This document shows positions 1-6,714 of a stretch of DNA of 64,000 nt, one piece after another. The first letter of the stretch is position 1; every line of letters begins with the position of its first letter. Origin of the DNA: Nocardia spumae (lineage in GTDB: Bacteria > Actinomycetota > Actinomycetes > Mycobacteriales > Mycobacteriaceae); the NCBI RefSeq assembly GCF_020733635.1, contig NZ_JAJFZL010000001.1:2852001-2916000 (forward strand). The letters run 5' to 3'. Below the pieces are notes generated by a model that saw only the letters and a list, made by a program, of their open reading frames with translations, was not told where the DNA came from and ran no database searches. The position numbers and the translations under genes were made by a program.

Positions 1-593
1 AACGGCTGCTGCTCGCCGCCGAGCAGTTGTACGCCGAACGCGGTCCCGGCGTCTCCCTGCGCGATATCGCGGTGGCGGCGGGCCAGCGCAACAACTCGGC
101 GGTCAACTACTACTTCGGATCTCGCGACGGTCTGGTGGAATTCGTGGTCGATCGGCGCACCACCGCCATGGAGGACAAGCGCACGCTACTGCTGGCCGCC
201 GCCACCGGAACCGACCCCGATCTGCCCGCACTCGTGCGCATCCTGGTCGAGCCGATGTTGACCGTCCCCTACGAGCAGGGCTCGACCCACTACGCCCGGT
301 TTCTGGAACAGGTCCGGGCTCATCCGGTGATCGTCGATTGGCTGCGTGGTGATCGGCAGTGGTCGGCGACCAAGAAGGTCACCGATCTCATCGCTCGCCA
401 CCTCGACCATCTGCCGGCGCGGGCGCGGGGCCGGCGCATCGCGGCCACCAGCACGGTGCTGTTCGCCCTCGCGGCCGATCGTGAGCGTGCCGTGGCCGCC
501 GGCCGGTCGGCCCTGAGCGCCGACGAGATCGTCGCGATTCTCATCGGCGCGCTACGAGCCGATGTCGCGACGGTGCGGCCGAGCCGGGGCTGA
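1..593 (+). CDS. TetR/AcrR family transcriptional regulator (5' end outside window)
   Basis: The reading frame is already open at base 3 with residues RLLLAAEQLYAERG, the first helix of a TetR DNA-binding domain, so the true start lies upstream of the window. The helix-turn-helix follows (VSLRDIAVAAG, then NNSAVNYYFGSRDGLV), with the characteristic YYFGSRDGL end. The remaining ~130 residues form an all-helical ligand-binding domain of unknown specificity. It ends 5 bases before the convergent SnoaL-like gene. TetR assignment is firm; target and ligand are unknown. Confidence 0.9.
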   Translation, partial: RLLLAAEQLYAERGPGVSLRDIAVAAGQRNNSAVNYYFGSRDGLVEFVVDRRTTAMEDKRTLLLAAATGTDPDLPALVRILVEPMLTVPYEQGSTHYARFLEQVRAHPVIVDWLRGDRQWSATKKVTDLIARHLDHLPARARGRRIAATSTVLFALAADRERAVAAGRSALSADEIVAILIGALRADVATVRPSRG

Positions 594-598
594 GCGGC

Positions 599-1336
599 TC
601 ACCGCGTGGTGATCCCGAACCGGGACAACAGCGCGGGGATCTTGGAGGCGGCCATCAGGGTGCGGAACTGCCAGCTGTCGTCGCGGGGCAGAATGCCGCC
701 GCGCTGGGTCGCGTCGAGGAAATCGTAGAGAGTTTCGCCCTCCTCCATCAGCCCGTCGGCGTTGAAGTGGTAGCGGTCCACGGCGGGGCATTGGATGAAG
801 CGGCCGTTGCCGTGGATCACCGGCGCGGATTCGTCGTACGGGTACAGCCGCAGCGGACCGGTCCAGTGCCCGCTGCCGATGTACCGAATGACGGTGCGCA
901 CGTTGCCTTCCGGCGTCACATCCAGATACACCTGATTCGGCAGCGGGTCGTAGCGCCAGTCGGGGATCGCGTCGAAGAACGCGAAGTTGTATTTCACGAA
1001 TTCGTCGATGCCGACGATGGTGCGGCCGAAGGTCGTCACATCGGTGTAGCGCACGTCCTGGGCGTACAGCTCGTCGTTGACGCTCATATCCCGTACCAGG
1101 AAGCTCCACCAGTACTTCTTGGCCCACTGCATCACCCAGCTCAGATCGACGCCGAGCTTGCCGTAGGCCTCCAGCTTGCGTTCGAACTCCCCGAACCACT
1201 GCAGGGTGCCGGCCTGCAGCTCCGCCTCCGGGATCGCGCGGATCGGCACGGAGCGATTGGAGTTCAGTAACTCCGGCGCCGGTTTCGACAGCCGCGGCTG
1301 CCGCAGAGCCTGCTGAAACTGTTCCTCATCGAACAT
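599..1336 (-). CDS. SnoaL-like (NTF2-fold) protein
   Basis: A 245-residue protein. The segment WWSFLVRDMSVNDELYAQDVRYTD followed by GRTIVGIDEFVKYNFAFFDAIPDW is typical of the SnoaL-like/NTF2 fold, a small cone-shaped alpha+beta barrel used for binding or isomerising hydrophobic substrates. I chose the ATG at 1336 because GAAAGGG lies just upstream; a longer frame to 1420 would run through the operator DNA. The gene is divergent from the TetR gene at 1464 and the shared gap holds palindromic sites, so it is probably that regulator's target. Substrate unknown. Confidence 0.75.
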   Translation of the reverse strand: MFDEEQFQQALRQPRLSKPAPELLNSNRSVPIRAIPEAELQAGTLQWFGEFERKLEAYGKLGVDLSWVMQWAKKYWWSFLVRDMSVNDELYAQDVRYTDVTTFGRTIVGIDEFVKYNFAFFDAIPDWRYDPLPNQVYLDVTPEGNVRTVIRYIGSGHWTGPLRLYPYDESAPVIHGNGRFIQCPAVDRYHFNADGLMEEGETLYDFLDATQRGGILPRDDSWQFRTLMAASKIPALLSRFGITTR

Positions 1337-1393
1337 GGAAGACCCTTTCACCGCGACGAAAGCGCGACCGGCACGGTCGCGCGAGTTCGAAGG

Positions 1394-1429
1394 TGAATCA
1401 TATGATTCATGTAGAATCACATGATGTCA
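1394..1429. promoter_or_regulatory. TetR-type operator (palindrome plus degenerate copy)
   Basis: TGAATCATATGATTCA at 1394-1409 is a perfect 16-bp palindrome. A weaker copy, GAATCACATGATGTC, starts 19 bases downstream at 1414. Both sit in the divergent gap between the SnoaL-like gene (start 1336) and the TetR gene (start 1464), the usual place for an autoregulatory TetR site. Binding by the 1464 protein is inferred. Confidence 0.65.
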
Positions 1430-1463
1430 ATATCTGGATGGAGTGGGGTGCGAGGATGACACC

Positions 1464-2084
1464 GTGACCGCCGCATCCAAACTCTGGCGGGGCCAGACGC
1501 TGCAGGATCGATCCGAGGAACGCCGGGAGCAACTGCTCGACTGCGCGTTCGATCTGCTGGGCACCGCTGGTGCCGGCGCGGTCACCATGCGCGCGGTGGT
1601 GCGCCGGGCCAATCTGAGCCCGCGCTACTTCTACGAGAGTTTCGACAACCGCGAGGTTTTGATCATCGCGGTATACGACCGCGTCGAGGCCGGCCTGCGT
1701 GATCGGCTCGCGGCCATCGCGCCGGGCTGCGATCCGCACGCCGCCATCCGGGCCGCGCTGGAAACCTGCGCCGATTTCTTCGACGAGGACCCTCGCCGGG
1801 CGCGAGTGCTGCTGCGGGAATCGCTGGCCGACGACGATCTGCGCCGCCACATCACCCAGCGCGCCCCCGCTGTGATCCGCGCGCTGGCGCCGCTGCTCGG
1901 TGCGGGGGCCGACCGTCTGTTCGCCAGCAGCGACGCGACCCTGGCCACGATCGGCACCGCGCTGGCCGGGGCGCTCACCTCGGTCTATCTGGAATGGACG
2001 GACGGGCACCTGGTGATCGAACGCGACCGGCTGGTGGATACCGCGGTGGGGATCGTGGTCGCGCTGCTCGGCCTCGCTCGGTGA
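1464..2084 (+). CDS. TetR/AcrR family transcriptional regulator
   Basis: About 206 residues. HTH at roughly residues 25-70: AGAVTMRAVVRRANLSPRYFYESFDNREVL, with the YFYESFDNR variant of the YYHF signature. GTG at 1464 is chosen because GAGG at 1452-1455 is well spaced; an upstream in-frame GTG at 1443 lacks that. It is divergent from the SnoaL-like gene with a palindromic operator between them, so it is likely a local repressor. Ligand unknown. Confidence 0.85.
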   Translation: MTAASKLWRGQTLQDRSEERREQLLDCAFDLLGTAGAGAVTMRAVVRRANLSPRYFYESFDNREVLIIAVYDRVEAGLRDRLAAIAPGCDPHAAIRAALETCADFFDEDPRRARVLLRESLADDDLRRHITQRAPAVIRALAPLLGAGADRLFASSDATLATIGTALAGALTSVYLEWTDGHLVIERDRLVDTAVGIVVALLGLAR

Positions 2085-2156
2085 ACTTTCCCTGAAGAAC
2101 CCCGTTCACCACTTGTCAGCAAATATGCGGCAACTATGGTGGAAGGTGGATAGAGT

Positions 2157-2660
2157 GTGGACCTTCGCCAGTTCCGGTGTGTCGAGTGGTTCGCGGCGCC
2201 GGGAGGTGATGGCTTGACGGCAATTCACGAATTGTTGCTCCCCAGGTCGGGGTTGCGTCTGCAGTGGCGTGCGGATACCGGATATCTGCGGGTGGAGGTG
2301 CCCGCGGGAACACGTCCGATCACCGGTGAGGGGGCGCGCTGGCAGCCCTGTGTGGAGCCGGACACCATTTTCGCGGTGGCGGGGACATCGGCGGACACCG
2401 CGGAACGGTGGTGGGTGGTGTGGGGGATGTGCTCGGATTCCGACGTCGACGTGGTCCTTCCGGACGGATCCCGGCCCCGGGTCGTGCATCTGGGGCGGGT
2501 GTGGGCGGCGGAGTGGACCGGGCCACCGCGGTCGGCGCGGGTCCGCATCGGCGGGCACGAGGCCGGCGTCCCGTTCGAGATGCCGTCGTTCATGACCCCG
2601 AGCGGTCCCGAACCCCGGACCGGGCGCATCTCGGAGGGGTGGGCGCGCTTCGCGCGGTGA
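2157..2660 (+). CDS. hypothetical protein
   Basis: Up to 167 residues, rich in beta-strand-like segments (for example LRLQWRADTGYLRVEVPAG and RWWVVWGMCSDSDVDVVLPDG); no family recognised, no signal peptide or membrane segment. Two starts are possible: GTG 2157 behind GGAAGG, or TTG 2214 behind a stronger GGGAGGTGAT (148 residues). A SigA-like promoter, TTGTCA (2113-2118), 16 bases, TATGGT (2135-2140), lies directly upstream. Confidence 0.6.
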   Translation: MDLRQFRCVEWFAAPGGDGLTAIHELLLPRSGLRLQWRADTGYLRVEVPAGTRPITGEGARWQPCVEPDTIFAVAGTSADTAERWWVVWGMCSDSDVDVVLPDGSRPRVVHLGRVWAAEWTGPPRSARVRIGGHEAGVPFEMPSFMTPSGPEPRTGRISEGWARFAR

Positions 2661-2674
2661 CCGGTCCGCGCCGC

Positions 2675-3328
2675 TTATCGGTGGGGTGTTTCCGCGGCCT
2701 TGCGCAGGTCGGAGATCCACGCTTCGAGTCCCGCGCCCAGAAACCGGGTGGAGGTCGCGACATCGGCCTCGACCTGGGCGCCGTTCCAGTTCTCCTCGGT
2801 GCGTACGAGCGTGCCGCCCGGGACGGGGGTGAAGGTCCAGACGTGGGTTCCGCCGTCGATGCTCATGCCGTCGCCGACGGCCGGTCCGGTCCAGCGGAGG
2901 CACCGATTCGGCTCGAGTTGCCGGACGGTGGAGGTGATGGTGAGGGTGGTCGCCGGTGTGGTGGCGGTCGCCGGGGCGGGTGTGGTCCATCGGAACCGTG
3001 AGTTCGGTTGGAGGGGGCCGTCGTCCAGGCGTCGCATGCTGGTGACCGGGGCCTGCCAGGACGGCCAGCGGGCCACGTCGGTCTGCAGATTCCAGACGGT
3101 GTCGACCGGTGCGGCGATGACGCCTTCGGTGCGGTAGTGGATCGGCGCCGCGCGATCGATGGTCTGTCCGCCGCAGGTGAGTGGCGTCGGGTCCGGCGCG
3201 GGAGCGTCGGCCAGGGCGGGCGCCCCGGTCGCGCCGATGATCGTGGCCGCGGCCGCCGCGGCCAGTGCGGCCCTGCCACGCGATCCGGACCTGCGCTGCG
3301 AGCGATTCGAGGGGTGGCTGCTGGACAT
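2675..3328 (-). CDS. secreted SRPBCC (polyketide-cyclase-like) protein
   Basis: 217 residues. The first ~41 form a secretion signal: positive MSSSHPSNRSQRRSGSRGR, then an Ala-rich hydrophobic stretch ending APALADA. The mature part has the START-like/SRPBCC pattern: APVDTVWNLQTDVARWPSW, a middle beta region with LEPNRCLRWTG, and GGTLVRTEENWNG before a C-terminal helix. Such proteins bind hydrophobic ligands; export is less usual. The gene is divergent from the TetR gene at 3441 with paired operators between them, so it is probably under that repressor. Confidence 0.8.
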   Translation of the reverse strand: MSSSHPSNRSQRRSGSRGRAALAAAAAATIIGATGAPALADAPAPDPTPLTCGGQTIDRAAPIHYRTEGVIAAPVDTVWNLQTDVARWPSWQAPVTSMRRLDDGPLQPNSRFRWTTPAPATATTPATTLTITSTVRQLEPNRCLRWTGPAVGDGMSIDGGTHVWTFTPVPGGTLVRTEENWNGAQVEADVATSTRFLGAGLEAWISDLRKAAETPHR

Positions 3329-3361
3329 GAGCGCTCTCCTGTTTGCTATTTGGTCTTGCGT

Positions 3362-3422
3362 TAGTTAGAGGCTATAACGTCTCGGTGTGAGAGGCAAGCG
3401 CGAAAGTGATAGTCTCTAACTA
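3362..3422. promoter_or_regulatory. Paired TetR operators in divergent promoter
   Basis: TAGTTAGAGGCTAT (3362-3375) and ATAGTCTCTAACTA (3409-3422) form an inverted pair matching at 13 of 14 positions. Each lies in its own imperfect 15-bp palindrome, GTTAGAGGCTATAAC (3364-3378) and GTGATAGTCTCTAAC (3406-3420). They flank the divergent promoters of the SRPBCC gene and the TetR gene at 3441. Confidence 0.65.
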
Positions 3423-3440
3423 GACAGATCAGGAGGGTTC

Positions 3441-4088
3441 ATGACCGAACCGCTGGCACGGAAACCGCGGGAGCGCTACCGGGAACAGGTGCGCGCGGAG
3501 ATCAAGCAGTGCGCGTGGGAACAGATCGCGACGGCGGGTGCCTCCGCACTGTCGCTCAACGCGATCGCGAAGCGGATGGGTATGAGCGGCCCCGCGCTGT
3601 ACCGGTACTTCACCGGTCGGGACGAACTGATCACCGAACTGGTCCGCGACGCCTACCGAAGCCTCGCCGATGCGCTGCGCACGGCGCGGGAACGGGGTGC
3701 GGACCTGACGGGATTGGCTGTCGCGCTGCGCGATTGGGCTCTGGCCGATCCGCAGCGGTACTTCCTGATCTACGGCACCCCGGTGCCCGGGTATCGCGCC
3801 CCGGGCGACACCGTCGAGATCTCCGATCGGATCATGTCCGTCCTGGTCGAAGCCTGTGCCGAGCTGCCGCGTGAGGGACCGGTGACAGCATTCGACACCC
3901 ACCTCGACGACCATCGTCGCTGGGCGGGTGACCGTCCGGAAGCCGCGGCGGTGTTACATCGGGCGATATCGGTGTGGACCCGGCTGCACGGTGTGCTGTC
4001 GCTCGAGCTGGCGGGGCACTTCGCCGGTATGCGGTTCGACCCCGCGCTGCTGTACGACGCGGAGCTGAATTCCGTTGTAAAGCAGTAG
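3441..4088 (+). CDS. TetR/AcrR family transcriptional regulator
   Basis: 215 residues. HTH at ~33-70: ASALSLNAIAKRMGMSGPALYRYFTGRDELITEL, the classical ALYRYFxxRDEL ending. The C-terminal domain (LRDWALADPQRYFLIYGTPVPGY) resembles the TetR_C_13/WHG type. ATG at 3441 follows AGGAGG at 3431-3436. It is divergent from the secreted SRPBCC gene and probably represses it and itself through the two sites at 3362-3422. Confidence 0.88.
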   Translation: MTEPLARKPRERYREQVRAEIKQCAWEQIATAGASALSLNAIAKRMGMSGPALYRYFTGRDELITELVRDAYRSLADALRTARERGADLTGLAVALRDWALADPQRYFLIYGTPVPGYRAPGDTVEISDRIMSVLVEACAELPREGPVTAFDTHLDDHRRWAGDRPEAAAVLHRAISVWTRLHGVLSLELAGHFAGMRFDPALLYDAELNSVVKQ

Positions 4089-4108
4089 ATCTGTGGCCGA
4101 GTGCGGGC

Positions 4109-4957
4109 CTACCGGATGCGCCCCGGTCGCGGTTGTGCCGCGACGCCCGCTTCGTCGGGCAGAGCTCGATCGTGGAGTCGGCGCAAGGTGCGCATCAGGA
4201 TGCGCGACACCTGCATCTGGGAGATGTTCAGTGCTCGCGCGATCTGGGCCTGGGTGCGAGATTCGAAGAACCGCATGATCAGGATTCGGCGTTCCCGCGT
4301 GGGCAGCTCGGCGATCAGCGGCCGGACCGCCATCGCATCCTCGGTGAGTTCGTAGCAGTGTTCCTCGGCGCCGAGGCCGGCCGGGACAGGGTAGGTCTCG
4401 TTCTCGTCGGCGGCGATCATCTCGTCCAGGGAGTCCGACCGGTAGGCGTTTCCGGCGACCATGGCCTGGGTGACATCGACGATGTCGGTGTCGAGTTCGG
4501 TGGACAGCTCCCGTGCGGTGGGCATGCGGCCGAGCCGCTGAGCGAGCCGGTCGGTGGCGGGGCCCAGCAGTGTGCGCAACTCCTTGAGGCGGCGCGGGAC
4601 TCGGGTGGCCCAGGTGCCGTCGCGGAAGTAGCGGCGCACCTCACCCATCATGGTGGGGATCGCGAACGACAGGAACGAGCTACCGCGGCTGACGTCGTAG
4701 CGATCGACGGCGAGTACGAGGCCGAGTGAGGCGACCTGATGGAGGTCGTCGTAGTTCTCGCCACGGCCGGTGAAGCGGCGGGCGATGTGGTCGGCCAGTG
4801 GCAAGCAGAGGCGGACGATTTCGCCACGAGTCGCTTCGCGATGGGGGTCATCGGGGTCGAATCCGGCCAATTTGTCGAACCAGGGCTCGATGTTGTCGTA
4901 GCTGTCGGGGCCGTGCCGGGCCCGGGGCGGAGTATCGGGCATCGCTTGCGGTGTCAT
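4109..4957 (-). CDS. sigF: SigF/SigB-family RNA polymerase sigma factor
   Basis: 282 residues. Region 2 is RLCLPLADHIARRFTGRGENYDDLHQVASLGLVLAVDRYD, region 3 includes VPRRLKELR and RMPTARELSTEL, and region 4 is RERRILIMRFFESRTQAQIARALNISQMQVSRILMR. This is the group-3 stress/sporulation sigma type. ATG 4957 follows GAGAGG. It is convergent with the TetR gene at 4088. Unusually for the family it is not co-transcribed with an anti-sigma gene, but STAS and RsbW-like genes lie 0.7-1.6 kb away on the other strand. It probably reads the GGTTT-N15-GGGTA promoters nearby. Confidence 0.88.
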   Translation of the reverse strand: MTPQAMPDTPPRARHGPDSYDNIEPWFDKLAGFDPDDPHREATRGEIVRLCLPLADHIARRFTGRGENYDDLHQVASLGLVLAVDRYDVSRGSSFLSFAIPTMMGEVRRYFRDGTWATRVPRRLKELRTLLGPATDRLAQRLGRMPTARELSTELDTDIVDVTQAMVAGNAYRSDSLDEMIAADENETYPVPAGLGAEEHCYELTEDAMAVRPLIAELPTRERRILIMRFFESRTQAQIARALNISQMQVSRILMRTLRRLHDRALPDEAGVAAQPRPGRIR

Positions 4958-5048
4958 TCGACATCCTCTCGTTGTCACGTGAGGCCGGTGGAAATCGGGT
5001 ACCCACCCGCACCGCCGTCAAAAGAACCCACGCCGATTCGTTCCGTGC

Positions 5049-5074
5049 TGTTTCGGCGTGCGGGGCGCGGGTAG
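5049..5074 (+). promoter_or_regulatory. SigF-type promoter candidate upstream of csbD-like gene
   Basis: TGTTT (5049-5053), 15-base spacer, GGGTAG (5069-5074), against the mycobacterial SigF consensus GGTTT-N15/16-GGGTAT. It ends 42 bases before the CsbD-like start. CsbD homologues are typical SigB/SigF-dependent genes. Confidence 0.5.
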
Positions 5075-5116
5075 CACGACATCGTCATCCGAATCAGCGA
5101 CCGGGAGGTGAATGTC

Positions 5117-5368
5117 TTGTCCGAACACGAAAAGGGCGGTGCCCGTGAGGGTTTGGAAGGCGTCGTCGAGGGCGTGAAGGGTAAGGCCAAAGAGGTCGCC
5201 GGCGCCGTCGTGGGGGACGATTCCAAGCAGCGCGAGGGCCGGGCCCAGCAGGATCGGGCCGATTCCCAGCGTGAGGCCGCCAAGAAGGAAGCCGAAGCGG
5301 AGAAGGAACGGGCCAAAGCCGCCGCCGACGAGGAGCGTCAGCGCGCGCACCAGCGTGACGACGGCTGA
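5117..5368 (+). CDS. CsbD-like stress protein
   Basis: 83 residues, hydrophilic and helix-forming. The N-terminal half has the CsbD pattern GLEGVVEGVKGKAKEVAGAVVGDDSKQREGRAQQ; the C-terminal half is a charged Lys/Glu/Ala coiled stretch. The family is a general-stress marker of unclear biochemistry. I chose TTG at 5117 (LSEHEKGG) because GGAGG at 5104-5108 is ideally spaced; GTG 5108 overlaps that site. It stands alone between a SigF-type promoter and a strong hairpin. Confidence 0.8.
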   Translation: MSEHEKGGAREGLEGVVEGVKGKAKEVAGAVVGDDSKQREGRAQQDRADSQREAAKKEAEAEKERAKAAADEERQRAHQRDDG

Positions 5369-5413
5369 GTTCCGCCGTGCGTCATGACGCACGACACTCC
5401 GCCGCATGAGGGA

Positions 5414-5450
5414 CGAAGCGACCGCCCGGCAATGCCGGGCGGTCGCTTCG
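5414..5450 (+). terminator. Strong intrinsic hairpin after csbD-like gene
   Basis: A 17-bp perfect stem (5414-5430 with 5434-5450) closed by the triloop AAT, 46 bases after the csbD-like stop. No U-tract follows, as is common for actinobacterial terminators. Confidence 0.75.
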
Positions 5451-5624
5451 CGCAGCTCATGGCCCTGTCCGAGGCTCACGTGGCTATGGTCGGCCATAGC
5501 GACAGCGCCGTCGGCGTGACATACTGGCTGCAGGTTGAGACAACAGCCCGCCCCGGCCCGCCAACCGTCGGAGACGTTTCCTTCAGGCGCTTGTGTGCGA
5601 GCCCCGGATGTTCGGAAGGTTGTC

Positions 5625-6020
5625 ATGACCGCCATCGCCGTCGTGCCGCACACCACCGAGTTCCCCGCCACACCGGACACACCTCACCGCGGCCTCGCCC
5701 GCGACACCGTCGGCCCCTTCCGGATCGTGGTGCATGTGGAGGGTGAGGCTGATGTGTCAGTGATCGGCGATCTGCGTCATGCGCTGGAATACGCCGCGAA
5801 ACGCGCCCGCCACGCCGTTGTCGTGGATCTGCGCAACACATCGTTTCTGGGCATCAGGGCGGCGGCCGTACTCGCCGCCACCGAGGACACCTGCCGTGCC
5901 GCCGGTATCGAACTGCACATGGTGGCCGGATCGCGTCCCGTCGAGCGGGTGCTGGAGGTGGTCGGGGTGGGCACACGATCGCGTGTGCACTCGAGCATGT
6001 ACGCCGCGCTGCGGGCGTGA
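5625..6020 (+). CDS. STAS-domain anti-anti-sigma factor
   Basis: 131 residues. The STAS core runs ~25-120: FRIVVHVEGEADVSVIGDLRHAL, then VVVDLRNTSFLGIRAAAVL and GIELHMVAGSRPVERVLEVVGV. The S in RNTSFLGI is at the position of the phosphorylatable Ser/Thr that governs partner switching. ATG 5625 follows GGAAGG. It probably binds the RsbW-like protein encoded 134 bases downstream and so frees SigF. Family call firm, pairing inferred. Confidence 0.82.
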   Translation: MTAIAVVPHTTEFPATPDTPHRGLARDTVGPFRIVVHVEGEADVSVIGDLRHALEYAAKRARHAVVVDLRNTSFLGIRAAAVLAATEDTCRAAGIELHMVAGSRPVERVLEVVGVGTRSRVHSSMYAALRA

Positions 6021-6040
6021 ATTCCACCGCCGGCCGGTCG

Positions 6041-6066
6041 GGTTTCGCGGCATCCCACCCGGGTAC
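6041..6066 (+). promoter_or_regulatory. SigF-type promoter candidate upstream of rsbW-like gene
   Basis: GGTTT (6041-6045), exactly 15 bases, GGGTAC (6061-6066). This is the closest match to the SigF consensus in the window. It lies 89 bases before the anti-sigma gene and suggests a feedback loop. Confidence 0.6.
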
Positions 6067-6154
6067 GCGGTCGACAGGCGGTCCCAGCCGGGGCCGGAGG
6101 TGTTCCGCATCGCGGAACCGGCCGAGTCGACGCGGAGGGGAGGAACAGGCAGCC

Positions 6155-6568
6155 GTGGGCAGCGAGCAGTTCGGTGCGGCAACGACGGTCGGTGTTCGAG
6201 TTCCCGCCGAATACCGTCAGCTGACGATGCTGCGCGCGCTCACGGAGACGGTCCTGATGCTCGCCGAGTTCGCACTCGACGAGGTGACCGATATCCAGGT
6301 GGCGATCGACGAGATCGCCACCGATCTCATCGGCGCGGCCATCGTCGGTTCCGCGTTGGACTGCGAACTCACCGTCGACCGTGGCCGAATCGCCGTATGT
6401 CTCAGCACGATCTCCGTCAAGCGAGAGGTCATCGACGAAGAGGGATTCGGCTGGCACGTGATCCGTACCGTCACCGAAACCCTGCGGACCGATATCGGGT
6501 CCTACGACCGGATCTGGGGCGGGTTCCCGATCACGGTCGAATTCGGGTGCGGCCCTGGTGGACAGTGA
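6155..6568 (+). CDS. RsbW-like anti-sigma factor / serine kinase
   Basis: 137 residues with the compact GHKL ATPase fold of RsbW/UsfX proteins: RQLTMLRALTETVLMLAEF helices, the N-box region VAIDEIATDLIGAA and the late glycine motif EEGFGWHVIRTV. In the N-box the usual Asn (EAVTNA) is Asp (IATDLI), so kinase activity may be weak or absent although sigma binding could persist. GTG 6155 sits behind a GGAGGGGAGG stretch. It follows the STAS gene and is near sigF, completing a partner-switch set. Confidence 0.75.
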   Translation: MGSEQFGAATTVGVRVPAEYRQLTMLRALTETVLMLAEFALDEVTDIQVAIDEIATDLIGAAIVGSALDCELTVDRGRIAVCLSTISVKREVIDEEGFGWHVIRTVTETLRTDIGSYDRIWGGFPITVEFGCGPGGQ

Positions 6569-6714
6569 TCTTTCCCGCCCCGCCGACAGCCATCGGTAGC
6601 GCGATGATCTCCGCGATCGGGCGGCGCACACCCTGATTGGCGGCGGTTCGCCCGGGTACCCGCCCGTCGCGGCGGCGATGACGCCGCGCGGACCGAGCAC
6701 GGACAGGAGTGGAC

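Noticed and set aside
6634..6659. TGATT-N15-GGGTAC as a SigF promoter for the PoxB-like gene
   Set aside because: The -35 matches only 3 of 5 bases, too weak to list as a feature.
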